This document shows positions 1-9,011 of a stretch of 64,000 nt of DNA, piece after piece (position 1 is the stretch's first letter; each line of letters begins with the position of its first letter). The notes under the pieces are model-generated. The model saw only the letters and a list, made by a program, of their open reading frames with translations. It ran no database searches and was not told the DNA's origin. The position numbers and the translations under genes were made by a program. The DNA comes from Caballeronia fortuita (GTDB lineage: Bacteria > Pseudomonadota > Gammaproteobacteria > Burkholderiales > Burkholderiaceae). Location of the stretch: positions 1 to 64,000 of the forward strand of contig NZ_FCNX02000019.1 of the NCBI RefSeq assembly GCF_001544835.2. The letters run 5' to 3'.

Positions 1-48
1 GCCGATGATAGTGCGGATTCCCGTGTGAAAGTAGGTAATCGTCAGGCT
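1..48 (+). rRNA. rrf: 5S ribosomal RNA, 3' end only
   Basis: The first bases match the 3' third of beta-proteobacterial 5S rRNA: the GATGATAGTGCGG helix, then CCCGTGTGAAAGTAGG and the closing strand ending near CGTCAGGC. The gene starts before the window, so an rRNA operon presumably lies just upstream. The exact 3' end is uncertain by a few bases. An intrinsic terminator follows about 15 bases later. Confidence 0.93.
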
Positions 49-63
49 CCTCATGCTCCAAAC

Positions 64-94
64 AAAAACCCCACCCCACAAAGGTGGGGTTTTT
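64..94 (+). terminator. Intrinsic terminator of the rRNA operon, probably bidirectional
   Basis: A perfect 12-bp stem (AAAAACCCCACC at 64-75 pairing with GGTGGGGTTTTT at 83-94) with a 7-base loop ends in a T run on the plus strand. Because the other arm gives a T run on the minus strand, it can also end the convergent bacterioferritin gene that stops at 121. Confidence 0.92.
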
Positions 95-120
95 GCGTTG
101 GGGTGGCGAAAACGCAATCC

Positions 121-597
121 TCAACTAAGCTTGCTGATACCAGATTGCTGATAGTTTTCGATCCCGATCTTGTCGATGAGCCCGATCTGAATCTCCAGCC
201 AGTCGATATGCTCCTCGGTCGCGTCGAGCAATTCGACGAGAATCTCGCGTGAAACGAAGTCATGCACCGACTCGCAATAAGCGATTCCCTCCTTGCATTG
301 CGCTTGCGCCGTCTTCTCGAGCTTGAGATCGTTCTGTAGTGCTTCGAGAGTCGTTTTGCCAATAGCCAGCGGGTGAATATCCTGCAAATTCGGCAGTCCA
401 TCGAGCATGAGGATGCGCTGAATCAGCTTGTCCGCATGCGTCAACTCGTCCATCGACTCGTTGTATTCGTGCGTGCCGAGCTCTTCGAAACCCCAGTGCT
501 GATAAAGACGCGCATGCAAGAGATACTGATGCACCGCCGTCAGCTCGTTCGTCAATTCGGCATTCAGATTGTCAATCACTTTCGGATCGCCTTGCAT
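121..597 (-). CDS. bfr: Bacterioferritin-like protein lacking the heme methionine
   Basis: A 158-residue protein, exactly the usual bacterioferritin length, with the family four-helix sequence from MQGDPKVIDNLN to ENYQQ. Bacterioferritins form 24-subunit iron-storage cages in the cytoplasm; a Met52 pair binds heme at subunit interfaces. Seen here: Glu18, Glu51, His54, Glu94 and His130 are in place, but residue 52 is Leu (motif ELTH instead of EMKH) and residue 127, Glu in E. coli Bfr, is Thr (TEEH). The start is chosen at 597 because GGGAGACGGA precedes it and the N-terminus then matches the family; the open frame extends upstream to 660. It may be the non-heme partner subunit of a two-Bfr system. 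Family certain; consequence of the changes inferred. Confidence 0.93.
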   Translation of the reverse strand: MQGDPKVIDNLNAELTNELTAVHQYLLHARLYQHWGFEELGTHEYNESMDELTHADKLIQRILMLDGLPNLQDIHPLAIGKTTLEALQNDLKLEKTAQAQCKEGIAYCESVHDFVSREILVELLDATEEHIDWLEIQIGLIDKIGIENYQQSGISKLS

Positions 598-742
598 TCC
601 GTCTCCCGCATCGTCGCGTTGGCATACTCTCAGAATAGACGCTGAGCCGCGCCGCGCCAAAAACGAGCGCGATTCTCATCGGTGTCGATGGCGGGAAAAT
701 TGCTAAGGCTACCTCCACTGCTTCCCCTGCGAGCATCATCCG

Positions 743-2224
743 ATGCCAAGACTTTCGTTCTCCGCTCAGTTGACGGCACTCTCGACGCTCATCGCCGCGC
801 TATGCGGATTGATGGCGGGCGCTGTCTGGTTGATGTTCTCGTCGGCGCTGACCGAGCGCGTGAACCTGGCAACGCAGGATGCGGCCACCGCATGCGCGGC
901 GGTGGCATCGCGCTACGATCTGTCGATGCCGCGCACGGGCGAGACCGACATCGAACTCATGCACGCCGTGCTCGATCTGGTCCTGATCCGCACCGAAGGC
1001 ATCGAAGGCGGCTTCTGGAGCAGCGCGGCAGCCGCGCCGGGTTTTCTCGCCTACGCGTTTCCGACGTACACGGGAAGCGGCGTAAAGCGCGATGTCCCCG
1101 AGGCGGAGACGCCGCTCATCTTGCGGACGCTCGAAACGGCCGCGCGAACCGGTGCGACGCGGCGCGATGATCTGTCGAACGGCTCGGATGCGGTCATCGT
1201 CGTTGCATGCCCGGTTCCGCGGCACAAGGCGCTCTTCGTGTGGATGCTCACGCGCGCGCGACCGCCGCTCGGACCTTACGGCGAGCGCGCGGCGAGCATA
1301 CTTGCGGGCGTGCTTGCGATCATCGTCGGTGCGGCGCTCTTCCTGGCCTTCGCATTACGTCGATGGAAGCGCAATCTGACGCGTCTCGAACACGCGCTCG
1401 CCGCCGAGGGCGATCTGGAGCAGAGCAAGCGGCTCGACCTGCTCGGTGAACGAGATCTGGACAAGATCGTCGATGCGCTCAACCGCTACACCGAACGCGC
1501 CCATCGGCTTCAGAAGCAGGCCGATGAACTCAGCCTGCAGCTCGCGCAGGCCGAGCGCTTCAGCACGATCGGCAAGATGGCTGCGCAGATCGCGCACGAG
1601 ATCCGCAATCCCGCTGGCGCGATGCGCCTGAAGGCAGAGAACGCGCTGGCGGGCGATGGCGCGCGGCGCGAAGCGGCGCTGCGCACGATCATCGAGCAGG
1701 TCGGACGCATCGAGGCGCAGCTCGCGAGCCTGCTCGCGCTCACGCAACCCGTGACGATCCAGACGAGCGATGTCGATATTGGTCCGTGGATCGACGGCGT
1801 CGTGCATGTGCATCTTCCGGGCGCGCAAAGCCGTCGCATCACGCTCGCGGTCGACGTGCAGCTCGCGTCGCCGGCGCGTCCCGCCGCAATCGATGCCGCG
1901 CAGGTCGCGCGCGCGCTGGACAACCTCATCGTCAATGCGCTGCGTCATGCGCCGCAAGGCGGTCATGTGACCGTGAGCGCGCGCTCTGCATCGTCGGAAC
2001 GCGGCGATGTGCTTAAACTTGAAGTCACCGACGACGGTCCCGGCGTCGGCGCGAACGAGCGCGAACACATCTTCGAGCCGTTCGTGACAGGCCGTCCCGA
2101 TGGCTCCGGACTCGGCCTCGCCGTCGTGCGCGAGATCGCGTCGGCGCATGGCGGCCGCGCCTTTCTCGCCGACGATTCCCGCGTGACCCGCTTCGTGATA
2201 GAGCTGCCATGGCGAACATACTGA
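743..2224 (+). CDS. Membrane sensor histidine kinase of an NtrC-type two-component system
   Basis: A 493-residue kinase. It has a hydrophobic segment at about residues 9-33, a periplasmic-looking region of about 150 residues, a second membrane segment at about 180-205, a HAMP-like stretch, then the HisKA domain with His285 in IAHEIRNP. The HATPase follows with an N box (DNLIVNALRHAP, near 390), G1 (DDGPGVG) and G2 (GSGLGLAVV). It should autophosphorylate on His285 and pass phosphate to the regulator encoded next, with which it overlaps by 16 bases, so the pair is translationally coupled. The signal is unknown; no named sensor domain is recognisable in the extracytoplasmic part. Confidence 0.92.
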   Translation: MPRLSFSAQLTALSTLIAALCGLMAGAVWLMFSSALTERVNLATQDAATACAAVASRYDLSMPRTGETDIELMHAVLDLVLIRTEGIEGGFWSSAAAAPGFLAYAFPTYTGSGVKRDVPEAETPLILRTLETAARTGATRRDDLSNGSDAVIVVACPVPRHKALFVWMLTRARPPLGPYGERAASILAGVLAIIVGAALFLAFALRRWKRNLTRLEHALAAEGDLEQSKRLDLLGERDLDKIVDALNRYTERAHRLQKQADELSLQLAQAERFSTIGKMAAQIAHEIRNPAGAMRLKAENALAGDGARREAALRTIIEQVGRIEAQLASLLALTQPVTIQTSDVDIGPWIDGVVHVHLPGAQSRRITLAVDVQLASPARPAAIDAAQVARALDNLIVNALRHAPQGGHVTVSARSASSERGDVLKLEVTDDGPGVGANEREHIFEPFVTGRPDGSGLGLAVVREIASAHGGRAFLADDSRVTRFVIELPWRTY

Positions 2225-3582
2225 TCATCGACGACGACGACGCCTTCCGCGAAGGCCTCGTCGAAACCGTTCAAGACCTGGGGCACACGACGCTCGCGGC
2301 GCGCTCGGGCGAGGACGCGCTCGAACGCCTGCGCGTAACGCCGCCGCCCGACTGCATCTTCCTCGACTTCCGTCTGCCCGGCGCGGATGGCCTCGCGGTG
2401 CTCGAATCGCTGCGAGGCATTGCGAGCCTGCGCACGGTGCCCGTCGTGATGCTGACCGCGCACGCGACGAGCGACAACACGATCGGCGCGATGCGGCTCG
2501 GCGCGTTCGAGCATCTGACGAAGCCTGTCGGACGCGAGGACATCGCCGCATTGCTCGAACGGATTCTGTCGACACATGCCGACGCACCCGACGCGGGCGC
2601 TTTCTCGGACGAAGCGCAGCCGGGCGAGCCGCGTCTGCTCGGCGTGAGCGAAGCCATGCGCGACGTGCAAAAGCGCATCGGCCGCGCGGCGGGAACGTCA
2701 TCGACCGTGCTCATCACCGGCGAAACGGGCACGGGCAAGGAAGTCGCCGCGCGCGTGCTGCATCTTGCATCGGCGCGGGCGGCGGGGCCGTTCGTCGCGG
2801 TGAATTGCGCGGCGATTCCCGACGAACTGCTCGAGAGCGAACTCTTCGGACACGGCAAGGGCGCGTTTACCGGCGCGCACGCCGAGCGCCGCGGACGCTT
2901 CGAGGCGGCGCACGGCGGCACGCTCTTTCTCGACGAAGTCGGCGACATGCCGCTCGCGATGCAGGCCAAGCTGCTGCGCGTGCTGCAGGAGCGGCAAATC
3001 ACGCCGCTCGGCACGAACCGCGTGGTCGACGTCGATGTGCGCGTGGTCGCGGCGACGCATCGCGATCTGAACCGGATGGTATCGGCGGGAACGTTCAGAC
3101 AGGATTTGCTGTATCGGCTCAATGTCATTCCGCTCGACATGCCGCCGCTGCGCGAGCGCGTCGCCGATATCCTGCCGCTTGCGGAGCATTTTCTGTCGAT
3201 GCTCGCGTCGTCGCCGGATGCCGCGCGCAAGCATCTGAGCGCCGACGCGCAGCGTCTGCTCGTCACGCTCGCGTGGCCTGGCAACGTGCGCGAGCTCGCC
3301 AACGCGATGGAACGCGCGAGCGCGCTCGCGCCCGGTCCGCTCCTCACGCGCGACGACTTCGCGTTCCTCTTCGACACGGCCATCGCCCCTGCGGACACGA
3401 TCCCCTCGGGCTTCGCCGAGTTGCCGCTCGGCGAAGCCGTCGAACGACTCGAGCGCGCGATGATCCTGCGCGCGCTCGCGCTCACGAACGGCAATCGCGC
3501 CGAAGCTGCCCGCCGTCTCGGCATCAGCCGTCAGTCGCTCTATACGCGCATGGCGAGCCTCGGGCTTTCCGATTCCGCCTGA
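2209..3582 (+). CDS. Sigma-54-dependent response regulator (NtrC family)
   Basis: A 457-residue three-domain regulator. The receiver domain has the acidic pocket DDDD (8-11) and phosphoacceptor Asp53, with a conserved Lys in TKP near 105. The AAA+ domain has Walker A GETGTGKE near 171-178 and the sigma-54 contact loop GAFTGA starting at residue 218. The C-terminus carries a Fis-type helix-turn-helix (NGNRAEAARRLGISRQSLY). All features needed for a phosphorylation-controlled activator of RNA polymerase sigma-54 are intact. Its kinase is the overlapping upstream gene. Targets are not evident; no -24/-12 promoter was identified nearby. Confidence 0.94.
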   Translation: MANILIIDDDDAFREGLVETVQDLGHTTLAARSGEDALERLRVTPPPDCIFLDFRLPGADGLAVLESLRGIASLRTVPVVMLTAHATSDNTIGAMRLGAFEHLTKPVGREDIAALLERILSTHADAPDAGAFSDEAQPGEPRLLGVSEAMRDVQKRIGRAAGTSSTVLITGETGTGKEVAARVLHLASARAAGPFVAVNCAAIPDELLESELFGHGKGAFTGAHAERRGRFEAAHGGTLFLDEVGDMPLAMQAKLLRVLQERQITPLGTNRVVDVDVRVVAATHRDLNRMVSAGTFRQDLLYRLNVIPLDMPPLRERVADILPLAEHFLSMLASSPDAARKHLSADAQRLLVTLAWPGNVRELANAMERASALAPGPLLTRDDFAFLFDTAIAPADTIPSGFAELPLGEAVERLERAMILRALALTNGNRAEAARRLGISRQSLYTRMASLGLSDSA

Positions 3583-3592
3583 TGACCGATGG

Positions 3593-3631
3593 TGTCAAGC
3601 AATCGGACGACGAGTGTCCGGTTGCTTGACA
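3593..3631 (+). terminator. Long stem-loop after the two-component pair
   Basis: A 16-bp inverted repeat (3593-3608 with 3616-3631) with a 7-base loop and a single G-T wobble begins 11 bases after the regulator stop codon. There is no following T tract, so it is either a factor-assisted terminator or RNA-stabilising hairpin, or a protein-binding dyad ahead of the gene at 3733. Confidence 0.55.
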
Positions 3632-3732
3632 GCGCGCTCGCCGCCAGCGACGCGGATTCACGATGGCGTGCGGTTCCGGCCGAATGGCATGGCCCTTGCA
3701 GAACGCTCTGCGTCACAGCAAGGGAGCGCATC

Positions 3733-4488
3733 ATGCAACCGACATCGAAACACCCGATCGAACGCGCTGTATCGAGACTCGCGCGCGTAATGAGTTTGAC
3801 GACACTGCTCGCGGCGAGCGCCGCCTGCGTCGCGCAGACGCCACCGCGGCCCGCACCGCCCGCACCGCCCGCACCGCCCGCTGGGCCCGCAGCACTCGCA
3901 CCGCCACCCGCGCCCGTCGACACGAACGCCTCCACGACGGCTCAAGTCACGGTGACGCGTTTTCTCACGAACCCGGACGGCGACGTCGACGGCTTCCTGA
4001 CCGGCGACGGCACGCTGGTCCGCTTCCCGCCGCACATGAGCGGGCAGCTTACTTCGGCCGTGCGCGGCGGCGACACCGTTCAGGTGAGCGGATGGCGCGA
4101 TGCGGCGGGCAACGTCACGGCGCAGCGCATCGCCGATACGCGCAGCGGACAGCAAGTCGTCGATCAGCCGCCGATGCCCGGCGTGCAGCCGATGCCGCGC
4201 GATCCGCGCAACGCGGGTCTGTCGCATCTGAGCGCGCAAGGACGCGTGGCACATGTCACGACCGCGCCGCGCGGCGAACCCGACGGCGTGATCCTCGCGG
4301 ACGGCACGGTAATCAAGCTCACGCCGCCGGTCGCGCAGCAATTTCCGACGCTGGTGCAAACCGGCGCGACGGTATCGGCGCAGGGATATGGCACGCGCAA
4401 CCAATACGGCACCGCGCTCCAGGCGACGGAGTTCGGCGCGCCGGGCAAACTGACCCGGCTCTACGACCCGCTCCCGCCGGCGCAGTGA
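3733..4488 (+). CDS. Secreted Pro-rich protein with two repeat modules
   Basis: A 251-residue protein of no assigned function. The start at 3733 has an AAGGGAG ribosome site six bases upstream; an in-frame extension to 3589 would run into the preceding hairpin. Residues 1-35 look like a signal peptide (LTTLLAASAACVAQ), possibly a lipoprotein signal (SAAC), followed by a run of Pro-Ala repeats. Two related beta-rich modules follow, one starting VTRFLTNPDGDVDGF and one starting AQGRVAHVTTAPRG, each ending in a segment resembling VQVSGWRD. The next gene encodes a cytoplasmic-looking paralogue of the same two-module layout. Resembles short OB-fold-type proteins, but this is a guess. Confidence 0.8.
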   Translation: MQPTSKHPIERAVSRLARVMSLTTLLAASAACVAQTPPRPAPPAPPAPPAGPAALAPPPAPVDTNASTTAQVTVTRFLTNPDGDVDGFLTGDGTLVRFPPHMSGQLTSAVRGGDTVQVSGWRDAAGNVTAQRIADTRSGQQVVDQPPMPGVQPMPRDPRNAGLSHLSAQGRVAHVTTAPRGEPDGVILADGTVIKLTPPVAQQFPTLVQTGATVSAQGYGTRNQYGTALQATEFGAPGKLTRLYDPLPPAQ

Positions 4489-4523
4489 CCGCCGCTTTCA
4501 AAACATCAAACTTGGAGAAACAC

Positions 4524-5078
4524 ATGCATTGGATCGATCCCGAGAGCCTTCCCGAAACGCGCGGCAAGGTCACGCGCTTTCTGCTGAACCCGCACGGCGA
4601 CATCGACGGCTTCGTGCTCGGCGCGCGTCAGATTCACGTTCCGCCTCATCTGTCGAAGCAGATCGCGCGGCACGTCGCGCCCGGCGATGCGCTCAGCGTG
4701 CGAGGCGTGAAGCCGCGTGGCGCGGATATCGTCGCGGCCGTTTCGCTCACGACGAAGGCCGGCAAGACGATTCTCGACGAGGGCCCGCATCATGCCGGCG
4801 AGAAGCATCCGAAGCCGCATGCCGATCGTAAGCCGATGGAAGCGTCCGGCGAAGTCATGCTTTCGCTTTTCGGGCCGAAGGGCGAGTTGCGCGGCGCGCT
4901 GCTCGACGACGGCACATCGCTGCGCATGCCGCCGCATGCCGCGAGCGCGCTGGCGTCGTACTTGAGTCCGGGCGCGCATGTCCACGCATGGGGACACGGC
5001 GTGAAGAACAAGCATGGCCGAACGATCGAAGTCGACGAGATCGCCGAATTGATCGACGCGGACGCCGACGCCGCCTGA
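4524..5078 (+). CDS. Paralogous two-module protein without a signal peptide
   Basis: A 184-residue protein with a GGAGA ribosome site before the ATG at 4524. Its first module (GKVTRFLLNPHGDIDGFVLG, then VPPHLSKQI) is clearly related to the first module of the preceding gene (VTRFLTNPDGDVDGF, FPPHMSGQL), and its second half (SGEVMLSLFGPKGELRGAL, then MPPHAASAL) repeats the pattern again. A His/Lys-rich linker near residues 88-103 separates them. It lacks a signal peptide, so the pair may act on two sides of the membrane. It lies 35 bases after the first gene and 21 bases before an MFS transporter: probably one operon. Function unknown. Confidence 0.82.
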   Translation: MHWIDPESLPETRGKVTRFLLNPHGDIDGFVLGARQIHVPPHLSKQIARHVAPGDALSVRGVKPRGADIVAAVSLTTKAGKTILDEGPHHAGEKHPKPHADRKPMEASGEVMLSLFGPKGELRGALLDDGTSLRMPPHAASALASYLSPGAHVHAWGHGVKNKHGRTIEVDEIAELIDADADAA

Positions 5079-5099
5079 CGCAACGACCAGCCGACGATC

Positions 5100-6332
5100 A
5101 TGAATCCGCGATACGCGCTCGAGGCATTGAACTTCTTCATGGCCGATGTCCAGGCGGGCATCGGCCCGTTCCTCGGCGTTTTCCTGCAGGCGCAAGGCTG
5201 GCATCCGGATGCGATCGGCACGGTCATGACGCTCGGCGGCATCGCGGGCATGCTGGCGACGGCGCCCGCCGGCGCGCTCGTCGATGCAACCCGTTACAAG
5301 CGCGGCGTGATCGTCGCGGCCGGCGTGATGGTGACGCTGGCATCGCTCGCGCTGTGGGTGTCGCAACGTTACTGGATGGTCGCCGCGTCGCAGATCGTCA
5401 CGGCCATGACCGGCGCCGCGCTCGGTCCGGCGGTCGCGGGCGTGACGCTCGGCATGGTCCGCGAACGCGGCTTCGACCGTCAGTTCGGCCGCAATCAGGT
5501 CGCCAATCATGCGGGCAATGTCGCGGGCGCGGCACTGTCGGGCTGGCTCGGCTGGCGCTATGGATTCGGTGCGGTGTTCGCGCTCGCGGGCGTGTTCGGC
5601 GCGATGACGATCATATCGACGTTGCTGATCCGGGGCGATGCCATCGATCACGACAGCGCGCGCGGGCTCGGCGCATCGTCGTCGAACGAACACGAGCACG
5701 CGCGCGGCTTTCGCGTGCTCCTGCAATCCCGTCCGCTGTTGCTGCTTGCCGCCGCGCTTGCGATGTTCCATCTCGGCAATGCCGCCATGCTGCCGCTCTA
5801 CGGCCTCGCGGTCGTCGCCGCGCACAAAGGCGATCCGAGTGCGTTCACCGCGCAGACGATCGTCGTCGCGCAACTCGTAATGGTCGCCGCCGCGTTCTTC
5901 GCGAGCCGGTTGATCCGGCGCTTCGGATACTGGAACGTCATATTGATCACCTTTCTCGCGCTACCGTTGCGCGGGTTGATCGCGGCGATGTTCATCGGCG
6001 CGTGGGGCGTGTGGCCGGTTCAGGCGCTCGACGGCGTCGGCGCGGGTCTGCAAAGCGTCGCGGTGCCGGCACTCGTCGTGCGGCTGCTGCAAGGGACGGG
6101 GCGCGTGAACGTGGGGCAGGGCGTCGTCATGACCGTGCAGGCTGCGGGCGCCGCGCTCAGTCCGGCGTTAGGCGGTGTGCTCGCGCAGCATTTCGGCTAC
6201 TCGACCGCTTTCCTCGTGCTCGGCGCAGTGTCGACCGGCTCGCTCGGACTGTGGCTCTTCTTCGGCGCCTCGCTCAAGACGGCGTGCGGCGTTCCTCGCG
6301 ACGTTCCCGACGACGCATCGCTCACGGCATGA
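5100..6332 (+). CDS. MFS transporter
   Basis: A 410-residue integral membrane protein with about twelve hydrophobic segments. The loop between helices 2 and 3 reads GALVDATRYKRG, the expected MFS motif A position. The overall pattern, including the opening MNPRYALEALNFFMADVQAG, resembles small drug or metabolite exporters. It is last in an apparent three-gene operon with the two repeat-module proteins. Substrate cannot be deduced. Confidence 0.85.
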   Translation: MNPRYALEALNFFMADVQAGIGPFLGVFLQAQGWHPDAIGTVMTLGGIAGMLATAPAGALVDATRYKRGVIVAAGVMVTLASLALWVSQRYWMVAASQIVTAMTGAALGPAVAGVTLGMVRERGFDRQFGRNQVANHAGNVAGAALSGWLGWRYGFGAVFALAGVFGAMTIISTLLIRGDAIDHDSARGLGASSSNEHEHARGFRVLLQSRPLLLLAAALAMFHLGNAAMLPLYGLAVVAAHKGDPSAFTAQTIVVAQLVMVAAAFFASRLIRRFGYWNVILITFLALPLRGLIAAMFIGAWGVWPVQALDGVGAGLQSVAVPALVVRLLQGTGRVNVGQGVVMTVQAAGAALSPALGGVLAQHFGYSTAFLVLGAVSTGSLGLWLFFGASLKTACGVPRDVPDDASLTA

Positions 6333-6410
6333 ATTTCATGCCTATAATCGAGCGCGAACGGAAACGAGCCGCGCAGACAGTACGACCTTCGAAGAACAAG
6401 GAGAGCCGTC

Positions 6411-8296
6411 GTGCCCCGATCAGATCGTACGAGCGACCTTTTCCCTTCCGGCCCAAGCATAGCCAGCGCGGGCCGCCGCCAGTTTCTCGGCATGGCGGGC
6501 GCCGGGATGCTCGCGACGCTTCTGCCCGGCTGCGGCAGCGACAGCTCCGACTCCCAGTCGTATCCTCAAACGGTCGCCATGGGGCAGCAGGCGATCCAGC
6601 AGGCGATCGCCGATCCGGCGCAGCCCGTCGCGGCGATATCCGTGGCGATGCTCAAAGGGAATAACGTGTTCTGGCAGCAGGCGTTCGGCGTATCGTCGGT
6701 GCCGAGCCAGACGAAGGCGACGGCGCAGACGCGCTTCAACATCGGCTCGGTCAGCAAGCTGTTCGCGGCGCTCGCGGCCGCCGTTCTCCAGGATCGCGGA
6801 CTCATCACGCTCGATACACCGATCGTCCGCTATCTGCCGACCTTCACGATGCTGTCGCCCGAGTACGCGAACATCACGACGCGTCATCTGCTGTCGCACT
6901 CGTCGGGACTGCCCGGCACCAATTCGCGCAATCTCTTCACGTTCGCGCCGGTTCCCGGCTACGCAGCCGATACGCAGGCCGAACTGGCGAACACGCATCT
7001 CAAACATCTGCCGGGCGAGCTCGCCGTCTACTGCAACGACGGCTTCACGATGATCGAGCAGATCGTCCTCGCGATGACCGGTCAGAGCTTCGCGAGCTTC
7101 GTGGAGGCCAACATCCTCGCGCCGCTGAAGATGACGAATTCGAGCTATCTGACGACGGTGCCGAGCGGCGGCTCGTTCTCGTATCCGTTCGCGGACGGCA
7201 CGCAGTATCAGGAGTTCGTCAACGCCTACGCCACCGGCGGCCTCAGTTCGACGCCCGGCGACATGATGAATCTCGCGCAGATGATCATCGGCGGCGGCGT
7301 CTTTCAGGGACAGCCTTGGTGTCGGCGGAAGGCATCGCGCAAATGGGCACGGATCAGTCGACCGGCCTCCTCATCAATCCGTCGCCCGAATGGCGCTGGG
7401 GTCTCGGCTGGGATTCGGTGCGCCAACCCGCACTCGACGCCGCGGGCATCCTCGGATGGGAAAAGGACGGCGGCACTGCGTTCTATTCGAGCGAATTCTT
7501 CGTCGTGCCGCAGGCGCAACTTGCGCTGATGGTGACGGGCAATTCGGGCTACGACGCCCGCAAGCTCGCGGAATCGCTCGTGCTCTCCGCGCTGCGGGAA
7601 GACGGCACGATAGCGTCGCTGCCGGCCAAGGTGAGCACGACGGCGCCTTCGGCCGCGTCGGGTCCGGCTGTCGCCAATGCCGCCGGCATCTACGGCAACT
7701 CCGACTCGCCGCTGCAAGTGGTCGCCAATCCGGATGGCAGCGTGCAGTTGAACCAGTGGGACGGCCCCACGCGCGTGTGGAAGACGCTCGGCGCGTATCA
7801 GTATCGCAGCGACGGCTGGTGGTGGAGCAATAGCGACACCGCGTCGTATCGCTTCACGGTCGCATCGGGAACGGATGGCGAGGGCAAGGCGTTCAGCTAT
7901 CGCTATCTGATGAAGCGTGTCGTGCCGGGCGCGGGCTACGCATATCTCACCTTGCCGATCGGTCAGCAGCTTGCCGCGCTCGCGCCGCTCGACAGCGCGT
8001 GGCAGCAGCGGCTCAACACGCAATGGACGCTGACGAACGATTCGCCCACGGCGGTGCCGATCGTCATCGATAAAAACGAGCCGGCCTTTCTCACCGCGTT
8101 GCCGGAGTTGCCAGGCTATGGGCTGTACGGCAACACCGACCTTCGCTATCAGCTTTTCGTGCCGTTGTCGGACGATCGCGGCGGCATGTCGGTAAAGGTG
8201 CCGGGCAATTTCGGCCGCGATCTGTATGAGATCCGGTTCGCGTCGGCGAGCAGCACGACATTGACGCTCGGAAGCTCGATCTACGACAAAGCCTGA
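6411..8296 (+). pseudogene. Serine beta-lactamase-family (class C-like) Tat lipoprotein, frameshifted
   Basis: The gene starts with GTG at 6411 after AGGAGA. The N-terminus has a twin-arginine signal (RRQFLGMAGAG, Arg22-Arg23) and a lipobox ending at Cys41 (LPGC), so the product should be exported folded and lipid-anchored. The serine hydrolase fold shows SxxK (Ser113-Val-Ser-Lys116) and YxN (Tyr207-Cys-Asn209). Near 7305-7310 the coding frame shifts by one base: the upstream frame degenerates into Arg-rich sequence, while the frame continuing from 7307 (Gly-Thr-Ala-Leu-Val-Ser-Ala) encodes the remaining ~330 residues to 8296. One missing G in a G run explains it. The intact product would be about 628 residues. 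Either a recent inactivating mutation or a sequencing error. Confidence 0.8.
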
Positions 8297-8408
8297 CGCG
8301 CTCATGCGAAGCCGATTACATGCGATGTAATTGGCGCGAGCAACGCGCGCAACTACTCTCTGGCTGTCGCGCATCCATTCCGGTTGCGCTCACCGTCAGG
8401 GAGATACC

Positions 8409-8966
8409 ATGTCCAGCTATCCTGTTCACACGATCGACTCCGCGCCCGCACAGTCCCGCCCCGCGCTCGAGCAATTGCAGCGCACGTTCGGCATGATTCC
8501 GAACATCGCGGGCGCGATGGCCGGATCGCCGGTGCTGATCGATGCGTTCATCGGCGTATTCGAGCGCGTGCATGCGAGCAGCCTGAGCGAGCCGCAGATT
8601 CAGACGCTGTTGCTGACCAACGCCGTCACGAATGCGAGCGAGTGGCCGGTCGCGTTTCATACCGCGCTCGCGCTGAAGGAAGGCGTGCATTCCGCCGACG
8701 TCGACGCGATCCGCCACGGCGCGCCGCCACGCGATGCGAAGCTCGCCGCGTTGTCGGGTTTGGCGTGCACGTTGATAGAGCAGCGCGGCCGTCTCGCCGA
8801 TGCGGATCGCGCGCGCTTTCTCGAAGCGGGCTTCAGCGCCGAACAGATGCTCGAAGTCGTCGCGGTGGTGGCGGCATCGACGATCACGAACTACGTCGCC
8901 AGCGTGACACGGCCGCCGCTCGAAGCGCAGTTCGAAGCGTTCGCTTGGCACGCGCCGGCAGCGTGA
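8409..8966 (+). CDS. Carboxymuconolactone decarboxylase/AhpD-fold protein without the redox cysteines
   Basis: A 185-residue protein with the helical AhpD-like fold: an opening helix (LEQLQRTFGMIPN), the family core around residues 58-92, and a second helical hairpin. The position that is CxxC in peroxidase-type members reads Ser77-Glu-Trp-Pro80, with the downstream His84 kept (FHTALA). It therefore should not act as a disulfide peroxidase. The start at 8409 is set by the CAGGGAG site upstream. It lies 45 bases before an XRE-type regulator on the same strand, probably one transcription unit. Confidence 0.83.
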   Translation: MSSYPVHTIDSAPAQSRPALEQLQRTFGMIPNIAGAMAGSPVLIDAFIGVFERVHASSLSEPQIQTLLLTNAVTNASEWPVAFHTALALKEGVHSADVDAIRHGAPPRDAKLAALSGLACTLIEQRGRLADADRARFLEAGFSAEQMLEVVAVVAASTITNYVASVTRPPLEAQFEAFAWHAPAA

Positions 8967-9011
8967 GCGCCTTCGATTCATCCCGCACGACAGCACGAGG
9001 CCGCGAATCCG

